Notes: generated by a model not told the origin, from the sequence alone. A DNA stretch of 64,000 nucleotides from CAWIVH01 sp963839475 (GCA_963839475.1 CAWIVH010000013.1:868001-932000), one strand, 5' to 3'. Counted from the stretch's first letter, positions 52,711-62,675 are shown. Numbers and translations are program-made.

Positions 52711-53538
52711 ATGGCGATAAAAACTTACAGGCCCACTTCGCCGGCGATCCGGTTCAAGACGACCCTTGATAACAAGGACTTGTCCACCGATCGTCCCCTG
52801 AAGAGCCTTACACGGTATAAAAAGCGCATTTCCGGCCGCAATAACAAGGGTCACCTTACGATCCGGCACCGGGGTGGCGGCCATCGGAGGCTATATCGCA
52901 CCATCGATTTCCGGAGAGACAAGCGCGAGATCCCGGCCAGGGTGCTCTCCATCGAGTACGATCCGAACCGCTCGGCGCGAATCGCCCTGCTTTCGTACGC
53001 CGACGGGGAAAAGCGTTACATCCTCGCACCGAACGGTCTCGCTGCCGGCGCAACCGTGATAGCCGGAGAGGGGGCTGACATCCTGGTGGGAAACGCCCTC
53101 CCGCTCAAGAACGTCCCGCTGGGTTCCATGGTGCATAACATCGAGCTGAAGAAAGGGAAGGGCGGCCAGATGGCCCGGTCCGCCGGAACCGCAGCTCAGC
53201 TTCTGGCAAAAGAAAACGGCTATGCCCAGATCAAGATGCCATCCGGGGAAACCCGCATGGTCCACCTGGACTGCTACGCCACCATCGGGCAGGTCGGCAA
53301 CCTCGACCATGAAAATGTGTCGATCGGCAAAGCCGGCCGGACTCGCTGGCTGGGCATACGCCCCACGGTGCGCGGAGTGGTCATGAATCCGATTGATCAC
53401 CCCCATGGCGGCGGTGAAGGAAAGACCTCCGGCGGAAGGCACCCGGTCAGTCCTTGGGGGCAGCCGACCAAAGGATACAAGACGAGAAACAACAAGCGGA
53501 CGAATCGTTTCATTATCAAGCGCCGCGGCACGAAGTAA
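52711..53538 (+). CDS. rplB: 50S ribosomal protein L2
   Basis: 275 residues. Conserved parts include RYKKRISGRNNKGHLTIRHR, RIALLSYADGEKRYILAP, GQMARSAGTAAQLLAKE and the C-terminal MNPIDHPHGGGEG loop whose His is close to the peptidyl-transferase centre. L2 holds the subunits together and supports peptidyl transfer. Confidence 0.97.
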   Translation: MAIKTYRPTSPAIRFKTTLDNKDLSTDRPLKSLTRYKKRISGRNNKGHLTIRHRGGGHRRLYRTIDFRRDKREIPARVLSIEYDPNRSARIALLSYADGEKRYILAPNGLAAGATVIAGEGADILVGNALPLKNVPLGSMVHNIELKKGKGGQMARSAGTAAQLLAKENGYAQIKMPSGETRMVHLDCYATIGQVGNLDHENVSIGKAGRTRWLGIRPTVRGVVMNPIDHPHGGGEGKTSGGRHPVSPWGQPTKGYKTRNNKRTNRFIIKRRGTK

Positions 53539-53550
53539 GGAGAGCCTTTC

Positions 53551-53844
53551 ATGTCCAGATCCGTAAAGAAAGGGCCGTTCATCGATGATCACCTTCTGAG
53601 GAAGGTTCGCGCCATCGGGAGCACAACGGCCCGGACCGTGATCAAGACCTGGTCCCGGCGTTCGACGATCACACCCGAAATGGTGGGTCATACCGTTGCA
53701 GTACACAACGGCAAGAAATTCATTCCGATTTATATCTCGGAAAACATGGTCAGTCACAAGCTGGGTGAGTTTGCCCCGACTCGGATTTTCAAAGGGCACA
53801 CCACCAAGGCTGCGGAGAAGACGACGGCGGTGAAGCCGGCTTAG
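53551..53844 (+). CDS. rpsS: 30S ribosomal protein S19
   Basis: 97 residues, beginning SRSVKKGPFIDDHLLRKV and containing TWSRRSTITPEMVGHTVAVHNGKK and GEFAPTRIFKGH. It binds the 30S head near S13 and RimM. ATG 53551 follows AAGGAGAG. Confidence 0.96.
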   Translation: MSRSVKKGPFIDDHLLRKVRAIGSTTARTVIKTWSRRSTITPEMVGHTVAVHNGKKFIPIYISENMVSHKLGEFAPTRIFKGHTTKAAEKTTAVKPA

Positions 53845-53966
53845 GCTCGATTCAGCCGGACGGGCCGCTGCGGCGGCCGGTTCGGAACACAGATTCGGAG
53901 CACGGATAAGCGTGGCGCAAAATGCAACGGTTCGAAGCGCACCGCCCACTGCGAACTGAGGAAATT

Positions 53967-54329
53967 ATGGAAGCTTCAGCAAAGGGAAAATTCATCAAAG
54001 GATCGCCGCAGAAAGCGCGACTGGTCATCGACCTGATTCGCGGCAAGAATGTCCAGGAAGCGCTGGCCATCCTGCGCTTTACCAAGAAGCGGGCGACGAA
54101 ATCGATCGAAAAAGTGCTGCTTTCAGCAGTTGCCAACGCCCGGGAAAAGAACGCAACGGCCGATGTCGACCAGTTTACGGTCGCCGATGCGGTGGTGAAC
54201 ACCGGTCCAACGAAGTGGCGCCGCCGCGTGCGGCCGGCCCCGATGGGAAGGGCCTACCGGCAGCAGCGTCGGTACAAGCACATATTTATATCCATCACGG
54301 GCAGCGATAGCACCGAAACAGAAGAGTAG
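53967..54329 (+). CDS. rplV: 50S ribosomal protein L22
   Basis: 120 residues from ATG 53967 (GAGGAA upstream); ATG 53922 is rejected. KGSPQKARLVIDLIRGKNV and the tunnel-lining hairpin WRRRVRPAPMGRAYRQQRR are present. The hairpin narrows the exit tunnel and carries macrolide-resistance positions. Confidence 0.95.
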   Translation: MEASAKGKFIKGSPQKARLVIDLIRGKNVQEALAILRFTKKRATKSIEKVLLSAVANAREKNATADVDQFTVADAVVNTGPTKWRRRVRPAPMGRAYRQQRRYKHIFISITGSDSTETEE

Positions 54330-54341
54330 GGGAGGCACGCC

Positions 54342-54992
54342 TTGGGTCAGAAAGTACATCCTTATGGTTTCAGACTGGGCATCAACCGCACTTGGCGTTC
54401 GCGCTGGTTCGCCCGGAAGGACTATGGAGCATTGTTGCATGAAGACCTTCATCTCAAGGTCATGCTCAAGAAGAAATTCGGCCACGCCGGCATTTCGCGG
54501 ATAGAGGTCGAAAGGGCAGCCAACAAGCTGACGATTATCATTTTCACTTCGCGTCCCGGGATCATCGTCGGGAAAAAGGGAACTGAAATCGAAAAGCTGA
54601 AAAAGGACCTGCAGACGCTCACGGGGCGCGACATCAATCTCAAGATTACGGAAGTCAACAAACCGGAGCTGGATTCGCAGCTGGTTTCCGAGGGTATTGC
54701 CCAGCAACTCGAAAAGCGGATTGCCTTTCGACGAGCCATGCGGCGAGCCGTGGACAGCGCTCAGCGGTTCGGGGCGAAGGGAATCAAGGTGCGCGTTTCC
54801 GGCCGGCTCAACGGAGCTGAAATCGCTCGTACGGAGTGGTACCTGACCGGTCAGCTGCCGCTGCACACGATCCGCGGAGATATCGATTATGGCTTCGCCG
54901 AAGCCAACACCACATATGGGCGGATCGGGGTCAAGGTTTGGATTTACAAAGGTGAAGTATTTGAAATGCAGCGGCCGGAGAGGACCCGGTAG
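54342..54992 (+). CDS. rpsC: 30S ribosomal protein S3
   Basis: 216 residues from TTG 54342 behind a strong GGGGAGG site. GQKVHPYGFRLGINRTW, the KH loop PGIIVGKKGTEIEKLKKDL and GRLNGAEIARTEWY are conserved. S3 lines the mRNA entry channel and helps unwind structured messages. Confidence 0.96.
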   Translation: MGQKVHPYGFRLGINRTWRSRWFARKDYGALLHEDLHLKVMLKKKFGHAGISRIEVERAANKLTIIIFTSRPGIIVGKKGTEIEKLKKDLQTLTGRDINLKITEVNKPELDSQLVSEGIAQQLEKRIAFRRAMRRAVDSAQRFGAKGIKVRVSGRLNGAEIARTEWYLTGQLPLHTIRGDIDYGFAEANTTYGRIGVKVWIYKGEVFEMQRPERTR

Positions 54993-55015
54993 GTCCGCGG
55001 CGGGAGTAGTCGTTC

Positions 55016-55434
<419 letters not shown>

Positions 55435-55438
<4 letters not shown>

Positions 55439-55641
55439 AAGCTTCCAAGATGAGAGACATGTCGAAGGAAGACCTTCAGCATGAGGAAGCGGAACTCCGG
55501 GAGCAGCTCTTCAAGCTCCGGTTCCAGACTGCAACCGGCCAGTTGGAAAGCGCGCCGCGGCTGAGAGGTGTGCGCCGGGACATCGCGCGCATCCAGACCG
55601 TGCTGCGCGAAATGGAACTGGTGCAGCAGGAAAAGAAGTAG
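55435..55641 (+). CDS. rpmC: 50S ribosomal protein L29
   Basis: 68 residues, two helices: MRDMSKEDLQHEEAELREQL and RGVRRDIARIQTVLRE. L29 lies next to L23 at the tunnel exit. Start overlaps the rplP stop. Confidence 0.95.
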
Positions 55642-55659
55642 GAGACGAGGCAAGTGCAT

Positions 55660-55929
55660 ATGACAACTGAGCAGACGAAGCGCGGAATCCGTAAAAGCCA
55701 GGTCGGAATTGTGACCAGCACCGCGATGCAAAAGACCGTGACCGTGGCAGTCGACAGGCTGGTGCAGCACAAGCTGTACAAGAAGACCCTGCGCAAGACC
55801 TCCCGGTTTCTGGCTCATGACGAAAACAGCACCTGCAAGGTCGGGGACCGTGTCCGAATCGTCGAGACACGCCCTCTGAGTGCGCGCAAGCGCTGGCGGG
55901 TCGTCGAGATCCTGACCCAGGCAAAATAA
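55660..55929 (+). CDS. rpsQ: 30S ribosomal protein S17
   Basis: 89 residues from ATG 55660; the GTG two codons earlier (55654) is possible. OB-fold motifs: KSQVGIVTSTAMQKTVTVAV, HDENSTCKVGDRVRIVETRPLS and KRWRVVEIL. It is a primary 16S-binding protein. Confidence 0.95.
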   Translation: MTTEQTKRGIRKSQVGIVTSTAMQKTVTVAVDRLVQHKLYKKTLRKTSRFLAHDENSTCKVGDRVRIVETRPLSARKRWRVVEILTQAK

Positions 55930-55963
55930 ACCCGCTAATGTGCGATTGAGGTAGGGAGTCATC

Positions 55964-56332
55964 ATGATTCAGATGCGAACAATCCTGGAGGTTGCCGACA
56001 ATTCGGGTGCGCGGCGCATCTCCTGTATTCTGCCGCTTGGCAACCAGATCGGACACGTGGCTTCGCTCGGCGACATCATCACCGCCAACGTGAAGGAAGC
56101 GTCGCCCGATGGTACCGTGAAAAAGGGGCAGGTGGTGAAAGCCGTCGTCGTGCGCTGCCGCAAGGAATACCGGCGCAAGGACGGTTCTTATATCCGATTT
56201 GATGACAACGCGGCGGTTCTGATCAACGACGACAAGGAGCCCATCGGGACCCGCGTCTTCGGCCCGGTGAGCCGCGAATTGAGGGACCGCAATTTCCTGA
56301 AGATCGTTTCCCTGGCTCCTGAAGTCATCTAG
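55964..56332 (+). CDS. rplN: 50S ribosomal protein L14
   Basis: 122 residues, invariant size. MIQMRTILEVADNSGARRIS, GDIITANVKEASPDGTVKKG and RVFGPVSRELRDRNFLKIVS match L14, which forms an intersubunit bridge and binds the silencing factor RsfS. Confidence 0.97.
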   Translation: MIQMRTILEVADNSGARRISCILPLGNQIGHVASLGDIITANVKEASPDGTVKKGQVVKAVVVRCRKEYRRKDGSYIRFDDNAAVLINDDKEPIGTRVFGPVSRELRDRNFLKIVSLAPEVI

Positions 56333-56358
56333 CGGCGATCGAACGAGGACAGAGATCC

Positions 56359-56685
56359 ATGGCAAAAGCGCATATCAAGAAAAACGATTTGGTTTTCGTG
56401 CTGGCGGGAAAAGACCGGGGTAAGACCGGCAAGGTGCTGCGGGTCTTCCCGACCACCGGCCGGGCCATCGTCGAGGGGATTAATTTCATCCAGAAGCACA
56501 CCCGGCCGAATCCCCAGAAAAATGTTAAAGGGGGAATCCTGCCGAAGGAATCGTCGATCCACCTGTCGAATCTCATGGTGGTCTGCAAGCGCTGCAACAA
56601 GCACGCGCGCGTCGGGTTTTCCGCCCTGCCGGATGGCCGCAAGGCCAGAGTCTGCAAGAACTGTGACGAACTTTTGGATGAATAG
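56359..56685 (+). CDS. rplX: 50S ribosomal protein L24
   Basis: 108 residues. The KOW motif is VLAGKDRGKTGKVLRVFP near 17-34; the C-terminal part contains a possible zinc ribbon, VVCKRCNKHARVGF and ARVCKNCDELL, with C-x2-C pairs. L24 starts 50S assembly on 23S domain I. Confidence 0.96.
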   Translation: MAKAHIKKNDLVFVLAGKDRGKTGKVLRVFPTTGRAIVEGINFIQKHTRPNPQKNVKGGILPKESSIHLSNLMVVCKRCNKHARVGFSALPDGRKARVCKNCDELLDE

Positions 56686-56714
56686 GCTCCAGGCGGGAAT
56701 TGAAAGGTTAGATC

Positions 56715-57266
<552 letters not shown>

Positions 57267-57351
57267 CGCGGTCGACCTTGGGACGCGGCCGCCCGGTCCG
57301 GTGCCGTGCCGGCGCTTGAGGATTTACCAGGTGAATTGAAAAGGAGTAACC

Positions 57352-57537
57352 GTGGCAAAAACATCCATGATAGCCAAATCTAGACGCAAACCGAAATTTG
57401 CGGTTCGCGCATACAACCGCTGCCGGCGCTGCGGTCGTCCACGCGGCTATTACAGAAAGTTCCAGCTCTGCCGTATCTGTTTCCGTAATCTCGCCCTGGC
57501 GGGTGAGATCCCCGGAGTAACCAAATCGAGCTGGTAG
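57352..57537 (+). CDS. rpsN: 30S ribosomal protein S14, zinc-binding type (type Z)
   Basis: 61 residues from GTG 57352 (AAGGAG upstream). The short, zinc-ribbon form is shown by CRRCGRPRG and CRICFRNLA, two C-x2-C pairs (Cys24/27 and Cys40/43), and by the KSSW ending. The zinc-free long form, if present, is elsewhere. The gap before it is 85 bp and after it 126 bp, longer than elsewhere in this cluster. Confidence 0.96.
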   Translation: MAKTSMIAKSRRKPKFAVRAYNRCRRCGRPRGYYRKFQLCRICFRNLALAGEIPGVTKSSW

Positions 57538-57663
57538 GAAGAGATAAAGATCCAGCCGGATTCGCTGACTGAATCTGGCCCTCGTCCCGTGGAACATAGC
57601 GAATAGCCGCCGGGGCGGGCGCCGGGCAAACAGCCAGCCGGATGCGGCAGAGGAGTTGATTTC

Positions 57664-58062
57664 ATGAGCATGACCGATCCTGTATCCGATCTGCTGACTC
57701 GGATTCGAAACGCCACGCAAGCCCGGCACGAGACTGTCGATGTCCCGTCTTCGAAGTTGAAGCTCGAACTGGTGCGCATCCTGAAGGAAGAGGGTTACAT
57801 CGACAATTTTGTTTTGAGCCGGGAAACTCATCAGGGTGTGATCCGGATCTATCTCCGGTATACCGCCGGAAAGAAGCCTGTGATCACAAGCATGGACCGC
57901 GTCAGCCGCCCGGGATGCCGGGTTTACACGCGCAAATCCTCCATCCCCCAGGTTTTGGGTGGAATCGGGATCTGCATCGTTTCAACATCCCAGGGGCTGC
58001 TGACAGGAAAGCAGGCGTTGGAAAAGGGATTGGGCGGCGAAGTTCTGTGCGCGATCAGCTAG
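57664..58062 (+). CDS. rpsH: 30S ribosomal protein S8
   Basis: 132 residues. MTDPVSDLLTRIRNATQA at the N-terminus and STSQGLLTGKQALEKGLGGE, then VLCAI at the C-terminus, are standard. S8 binds helix 21 of 16S rRNA and in E. coli represses the spc operon at rplE. Confidence 0.96.
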   Translation: MSMTDPVSDLLTRIRNATQARHETVDVPSSKLKLELVRILKEEGYIDNFVLSRETHQGVIRIYLRYTAGKKPVITSMDRVSRPGCRVYTRKSSIPQVLGGIGICIVSTSQGLLTGKQALEKGLGGEVLCAIS

Positions 58063-58100
58063 AGATCCCCGAGTGATTGTAACGTAAAAGGTGCCTTGTT

Positions 58101-58661
58101 ATGTCTCGTATAGGAAAAAAGCCAATATCGGTTCCCGCCGGAGTGAAGGTCGTAATTGGGGACCGCGAACTCGAGGTTGAAGCCAAGAAAACCAGGCTGA
58201 CCAGCCCCATTCCTCAGGGGATTCGTTTCGAAATGCAGGGGAACCAGCTGACTGCGTTCCGCGATTCGGAGGAGAAGCCGTACCCCGCCTATCATGGCCT
58301 GGCGAGAGCCCTGGCCGCGAATGCAATCAAAGGGGTCAGCGAAGGATTTTCGCGGCAGCTCGACGTTGTAGGTATCGGTTACAAAGTCGACGCCAAACCC
58401 AGAGCTGTAACATTCAGCCTCGGCTACTCCCACCCGATCGAGTTCCCGATCCCCGAAGGGATTTCCATCAAGGTCGAGAAGCAGCAGCGAACGATCCAGA
58501 ATTACGTGGCGACCCTGATCATAACGGGGGCCGATCGTCAGCTGGTCGGCCAGGTTGCCGCCGATATTCGATTGCTGCGGCGCCCGGATGCGTATAAAGG
58601 CAAGGGAGTCCGCTACACCGGAGAGGTAGTGCGGCTCAAAGTCGGAAAGAAGGGGGCATAA
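58101..58661 (+). CDS. rplF: 50S ribosomal protein L6
   Basis: 186 residues with SRIGKKPISVPAGVKVVI, QLDVVGIGYKVDAKPRAVTF, GYSHPIEFPIPEGISIKVE and RRPDAYKGKGVRYTGEVVRL. It binds near the sarcin-ricin loop. The TAATG overlap couples it to rplR. Confidence 0.97.
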   Translation: MSRIGKKPISVPAGVKVVIGDRELEVEAKKTRLTSPIPQGIRFEMQGNQLTAFRDSEEKPYPAYHGLARALAANAIKGVSEGFSRQLDVVGIGYKVDAKPRAVTFSLGYSHPIEFPIPEGISIKVEKQQRTIQNYVATLIITGADRQLVGQVAADIRLLRRPDAYKGKGVRYTGEVVRLKVGKKGA

Positions 58662-59029
58662 TGATTACTCCGTTAAACCGCGCAAATGAGCGGGAAAGGG
58701 TCCACCAGCGGATCCGGCGCAAAGTGGCCGGCACCGGCAGCCGTCCCCGGCTGTGCGTGTACCGCAGCCTAAGCCATATTTATGCACAGATTGTTGACGA
58801 CAGCCAGGGCAGAACTCTGGCGGCCGCTTCGACCCGGGACAAGGATATCCGCGAGCAAACCAAGAGTCACGGCAGCATCGCGGCGGCCAAGCTGGTCGGC
58901 AAGGCGATTGCCGAACACGCCAAGGCCAAAGGGATCGAGAGCGTGGTGTTCGACCGTGGTGGTTATCTCTACCATGGCCGCATTAAATCGCTGGCTGAAT
59001 CGGCGCGTGAGCACGGATTGAAGTTTTAG
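58661..59029 (+). CDS. rplR: 50S ribosomal protein L18
   Basis: 122 residues. RRKVAGTGSRPRLCVYRSL, HIYAQIVDDSQGRTLAAAST and FDRGGYLYHGRIKSLAESAR are L18 signatures. It carries 5S rRNA with L5. Its ATG shares one base with the rplF stop. Confidence 0.96.
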   Translation: MITPLNRANERERVHQRIRRKVAGTGSRPRLCVYRSLSHIYAQIVDDSQGRTLAAASTRDKDIREQTKSHGSIAAAKLVGKAIAEHAKAKGIESVVFDRGGYLYHGRIKSLAESAREHGLKF

Positions 59030-59037
59030 GAGGCATC

Positions 59038-59532
59038 TTGGATAAATTCGACGCAGGAGCACAAGAACTCAAAGACCAGGTTGTTTCCATCAATCGTGTC
59101 ACCAAGGTAGTCAAGGGCGGAAAGAACCTCAGTTTCAGCGCGCTTGTGGTGGTCGGTGATCAGAACGGCCGGGTCGGCTATGGAATGGGCAAAGCCAAGG
59201 AAGTGCCGCAGGCCATCCGCAAGGGTGTGGAGCAGGCGCGAAAGAACCTCATCCGCGTACCTTTGCAGGGACGAACCATCCCCCATGCCGTCGTGGGGCG
59301 TTATGGCGCCGGAAGGGTGATGCTCAAACCGGCATCCGAGGGAACCGGGGTTATCGCGGGCGGTCCGGTAAGGGCCGTGGTCGAGTCGGCCGGCATCTCC
59401 AACATTCTGACCAAGTCGCTGGGCAGCACCAATCCGCACAACGTCGTCAAAGCGACCTTCGACGGCCTGCTTCGCTTGAAAGTGCCTGAGGAAGTCGCCA
59501 AGCTGCGCGGCAGACAGGTCGAGGAATTATAG
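59038..59532 (+). CDS. rpsE: 30S ribosomal protein S5
   Basis: 164 residues from TTG 59038 behind TAGGAGG. RVTKVVKGGKNLSFSALVVV, VGYGMGKAKEVPQAIRKGVE and GTGVIAGGPVRAVVESAGI are intact. S5 is part of the mRNA entry and accuracy centre. Confidence 0.96.
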   Translation: MDKFDAGAQELKDQVVSINRVTKVVKGGKNLSFSALVVVGDQNGRVGYGMGKAKEVPQAIRKGVEQARKNLIRVPLQGRTIPHAVVGRYGAGRVMLKPASEGTGVIAGGPVRAVVESAGISNILTKSLGSTNPHNVVKATFDGLLRLKVPEEVAKLRGRQVEEL

Positions 59533-59556
59533 GTCAGGCCAGGGGAAGATAAAGTT

Positions 59557-59772
59557 ATGGCAGAAACGAAGAGCGATAAGACCGGATCGGGAGCCACCCT
59601 GCGGATTCAGTGTGTCCGCAGCTGCATTGGAACTCCCCCGAAGCATAAGCTGATCATCAAGAGCCTGGGATTCAAGCGCCTGAACCAGGTCGTGACGCGT
59701 GTGGACACCCAGGCCGTGCGAGGCATGGTCGCCCAGGTGCCGCATCTGGTGAAAATCCTGGATTCGAAATAG
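59557..59772 (+). CDS. rpmD: 50S ribosomal protein L30
   Basis: 71 residues, slightly longer than the common 60 because of a 12-residue variable head. LRIQCVRSCIGTPPKHKLII and LGFKRLNQVVTRVDTQAVRG identify it. It is absent in some phyla, so its presence is mildly informative. Confidence 0.94.
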   Translation: MAETKSDKTGSGATLRIQCVRSCIGTPPKHKLIIKSLGFKRLNQVVTRVDTQAVRGMVAQVPHLVKILDSK

Positions 59773-59783
59773 GAAAAAAGATC

Positions 59784-60236
59784 ATGGAAATATCCCTCAA
59801 CAATCTTCAGCCGGCCAAAGGCGCCAATCGCAAAAGCAAGCGCGTCGGGCGCGGAATAGGCAGCGGCCATGGAAAAACCTCAACCCGGGGTTACAAGGGC
59901 CAGCTCTCCCGTTCCGGCACCAGCGTCCGCCCGGGGTTTGAAGGTGGCCAGATGCCTCTCTACCGCCGCCTTCCCAAGCGCGGTTTCACCAACATTTTCC
60001 GCAAGGAATACGCTGTGGTGAATGTGGCGGACCTGGCCTGCTTCGAGGCGGGTACCAGAGTGGATCCCGCGATTCTGAAGGCGAAGGGAATAATGAAAAG
60101 CCTCAAGGATGGTCTCAAGATCCTGGGCAACGGCGAGCTTCCGCACGCATTAACCGTGTCGGCTCACAAGTTCAGCAAGAGCGCGGCAGAGAAAATCCAG
60201 AAAGCCGGCGGTGTAGTGGAAGTCATTGCGAGCTAG
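59784..60236 (+). CDS. rplO: 50S ribosomal protein L15
   Basis: 150 residues. The basic head has KRVGRGIGSGHGKTSTRGYK and GFEGGQMPLYRRLPKRGF; the C-terminal globular part ends AAEKIQKAGGVVEVI. L15 is a late 50S assembly protein. secY follows after 38 bp. Confidence 0.96.
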   Translation: MEISLNNLQPAKGANRKSKRVGRGIGSGHGKTSTRGYKGQLSRSGTSVRPGFEGGQMPLYRRLPKRGFTNIFRKEYAVVNVADLACFEAGTRVDPAILKAKGIMKSLKDGLKILGNGELPHALTVSAHKFSKSAAEKIQKAGGVVEVIAS

Positions 60237-60274
60237 ACTTTGCCTGTAGCGACAGGAAAGATTGGTAAACAAAG

Positions 60275-61690
60275 ATGCCAGAAGAACGAAGCCCGATATT
60301 AAGCTCCATTAAAAACATTTTCAGCATTCCGGACCTGCGAAATCGAGTCCTGTTCATGCTGGGCCTGCTGGCGGTGTATCGGGTCGGGGCGTTCATCCCG
60401 ACGCCAGGCATCAACGGCACCGCTCTCGAGGCATTGTTTCAGGCCCAGTCGGGGACCATCTTCGGCTTTCTCGATATTTTCTCGGGCGGAAACCTTCGCC
60501 GCTTCAGCATTTTCGCGCTCGGCATCATGCCTTACATCACGGCGTCGATCATCCTGCAGCTGGCCACGGTCGTGGTTCCCTACCTGGAGAAATTGTCCAA
60601 AGAAGGTGAGCTGGGCCGCCGGAAGATTACGCAGTACACACGCTACCTCACCGTAGGCCTGACCCTCTTTCAGGCCTTCATGACCGCAATGGCGCTGGAG
60701 CGGTCGGGCGGGGGAACCGGCCCGTCGATCGTGCTTCATCCCGGATGGCATTTCCGCTTCATGGTCATGATCACCTTGACGACCGGCACAGCTTTCATTA
60801 TGTGGGTCGGCGAGCAGATAACCGAACGCGGCATCGGGAACGGCATCAGTCTGATCATTTTTGCAGGTATTGTCGTCGGTCTGCCCCGGGCGATCCACGA
60901 GATCATCATCAACGTTGAGCAGAGGACCTGGAGCCTTTTCCAAGTGCTGTTGCTGCTGATTGTCATGGTGATTACCGTGGCCGCCGTTGTATTCGTGGAA
61001 CGCGGCCAACGAAAAATCCCTGTCCAGTATGCCAAGCGGGTTGTCGGGCGGAAGATCTACGGCGGGCAGTCGACACACCTCCCCCTGCGGGTCAATTCGG
61101 GTGGAGTGATTCCAGTGATTTTCGCCGCCTCGATCGTATCGATCCCATCGACCCTTGGGGCCGTAATGCCCAATACCTTCATGAAGAGTCTTTCGGCTCA
61201 GCTGGCCCAGGGAATGCCGCTGTATAACCTGCTCTACATTGCCGGAATCATTTTCTTTTGCTTCTTCTATGTCAGCATCATTTTCAATCCGATGGAAGTG
61301 GCCGACAATATCCGTAAATACGGCGGATACATCCCCGGCATCCGGCCCGGAAAGAGGACTGCGGAGTTTATCGATCGCATTCTGAGCCGATTGACCGCGG
61401 CGGGCGCTATTTACCTGGTTCTGGTATGCCTCCTCCCCGAATTTCTCATGACGGGATTCAAAATCCAGCCGATCCCATTGATCGGGCCGGCGATCGACGA
61501 CTTTTTAAATTCGATCAGCATGAGTTGGGTAACCACCGGGCTGGGAGTGAACTTTTACTTTGGCGGCACGTCGCTGCTGATCGTCGTCGGTGTGGCCATG
61601 GACACCGTGCAGCAGATCGAATCACAGTTGATCATGCGGCATTATGACGGCTTCCTGAAGCGCGGCCGCATCCGCGGACGCCGCGGCTGA
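60275..61690 (+). CDS. secY: Protein translocase channel subunit SecY
   Basis: 471 residues with ten predicted membrane helices. FIPTPGINGTALEALF, the plug-region helix FLDIFSGGNLRRFSIFALGI, LGRRKITQYTRYLT, GGQSTHLPLRVNSGGVIPVI and YGGYIPGIRPGKRT are hallmarks. It forms the Sec channel in the inner membrane, with SecE and SecG. The family length is about 440; the extra is in the loop after helix 4 (GGGTGPSIVLHPGWHF). Confidence 0.97.
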   Translation: MPEERSPILSSIKNIFSIPDLRNRVLFMLGLLAVYRVGAFIPTPGINGTALEALFQAQSGTIFGFLDIFSGGNLRRFSIFALGIMPYITASIILQLATVVVPYLEKLSKEGELGRRKITQYTRYLTVGLTLFQAFMTAMALERSGGGTGPSIVLHPGWHFRFMVMITLTTGTAFIMWVGEQITERGIGNGISLIIFAGIVVGLPRAIHEIIINVEQRTWSLFQVLLLLIVMVITVAAVVFVERGQRKIPVQYAKRVVGRKIYGGQSTHLPLRVNSGGVIPVIFAASIVSIPSTLGAVMPNTFMKSLSAQLAQGMPLYNLLYIAGIIFFCFFYVSIIFNPMEVADNIRKYGGYIPGIRPGKRTAEFIDRILSRLTAAGAIYLVLVCLLPEFLMTGFKIQPIPLIGPAIDDFLNSISMSWVTTGLGVNFYFGGTSLLIVVGVAMDTVQQIESQLIMRHYDGFLKRGRIRGRRG

Positions 61691-61694
61691 TTGT

Positions 61695-61745
61695 GATTGC
61701 GGATTGCAAAGGGAGTACAGGCTGCGGGTTTCACAATCTGCAATT
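61695..61745. repeat. Inverted pair of ATTGC heptamers between secY and adk
   Basis: Two direct 7-bp units, GATTGCG (61695-61701) and GATTGCA (61702-61708), face two inverted units, CACAATC and TGCAATT (61732-61745), across a 23-bp spacer. The same unit, in a longer array, recurs at 62904-62987. The transcript could fold into a short imperfect stem-loop in this 64-bp gap. Confidence 0.6.
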
Positions 61746-61754
61746 AGGTAGACT

Positions 61755-62411
61755 ATGAGTCGGCTAGCTGTTATACTATTTGGCCCGCCAGCTGCTGGGA
61801 AAGGAACGCAGGCCCGTAAGGTGGCAGCGTCCTTGGGCTTCCCGTCGATTTCCACGGGCGATATCCTGCGGGAGGCTGTCCGGAACCGAACGGAATTGGG
61901 CGTCCAGGCCCGTGGCTATATGGATGCCGGGACTCTGGTGCCGGATTCGCTGGTCGATGCGATTGTGAGGGAGCGCGTTGGTCGGGAGGACTGCTCCCGG
62001 GGTTTCATCCTGGATGGCTACCCCCGGACCTTGAAGCAGGCGGAATTCCTTGAAGGGTCCTTTGACGCCGCGGAATTGAAAACCCTTGTTGTCGGGATCA
62101 GCGTCCCTGACGATGTGCTCGTTGCTCGCATCTCGGGGCGACGAAGCTGCCCCGGGTGCAACAAGGTTTTCGGGGCTTCGGTAGTGTCGGCCGGTGGAGA
62201 CCTGAGGTGTGACGAGTGCGGCACGGCGCTGATTCAGCGCAAGGATGATACCGCCGAAGTCATGAAAGAGCGTTTGGATGTTTATCACCGCCAAACCAGG
62301 CCGCTGATTGAACATTACCGGGAACAGGGAAGGTATTTTGAGGTGGATGGAGATCGACCTGCGGAAGCGGTTTTGGAATCCATTCTTGGCCAGATCAGGA
62401 TGAACAGTTAA
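61755..62411 (+). CDS. adk: Adenylate kinase, zinc-lid type
   Basis: 218 residues. P-loop FGPPAAGKGTQARK, NMP site SISTGDILREA, GFILDGYPRTLKQAEF and the lid with two pairs of cysteines, CPGCNKVF and CDECG, which bind zinc. It keeps AMP, ADP and ATP in balance. The common neighbour map (methionine aminopeptidase) is missing between adk and infA. Confidence 0.96.
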   Translation: MSRLAVILFGPPAAGKGTQARKVAASLGFPSISTGDILREAVRNRTELGVQARGYMDAGTLVPDSLVDAIVRERVGREDCSRGFILDGYPRTLKQAEFLEGSFDAAELKTLVVGISVPDDVLVARISGRRSCPGCNKVFGASVVSAGGDLRCDECGTALIQRKDDTAEVMKERLDVYHRQTRPLIEHYREQGRYFEVDGDRPAEAVLESILGQIRMNS

Positions 62412-62456
62412 GAATGCAAAGCAGGTATTGACAGTAATTTTGGCTGCTAGAGAAAT

Positions 62457-62675
62457 ATGCCTAAAGAAGATGCCATAGAGGTCGTTGGAACGGTTGTTGA
62501 AACGCTGCCCAACGCAATGTTCCGGGTCGAACTGGAAAACAAGCATATGGTTCTGGCGCATATTTCCGGCAAAATGAGAAAGAATTTTATCCGCATCCTC
62601 CCGGGCGACAAAATCCTGGTCGAGTTGTCTCCCTACGACCTGACCCGTGGGAGGATTGTCTACCGCTACAAATAG
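62457..62675 (+). CDS. infA: Translation initiation factor IF-1
   Basis: 72 residues, invariant size. PKEDAIEVVGTVVETLPNAM, FRVELENKHMVLAHISGKMR and SPYDLTRGRIVYRYK match IF-1, which blocks the A site and helps IF-2 and IF-3 pick the start codon. Confidence 0.97.
   Translation: MPKEDAIEVVGTVVETLPNAMFRVELENKHMVLAHISGKMRKNFIRILPGDKILVELSPYDLTRGRIVYRYK

Noticed and set aside
52891..53949. 352-codon minus-strand frame opposite rplB and rpsS
   Set aside because: Antisense to two conserved ribosomal genes; no family resemblance.
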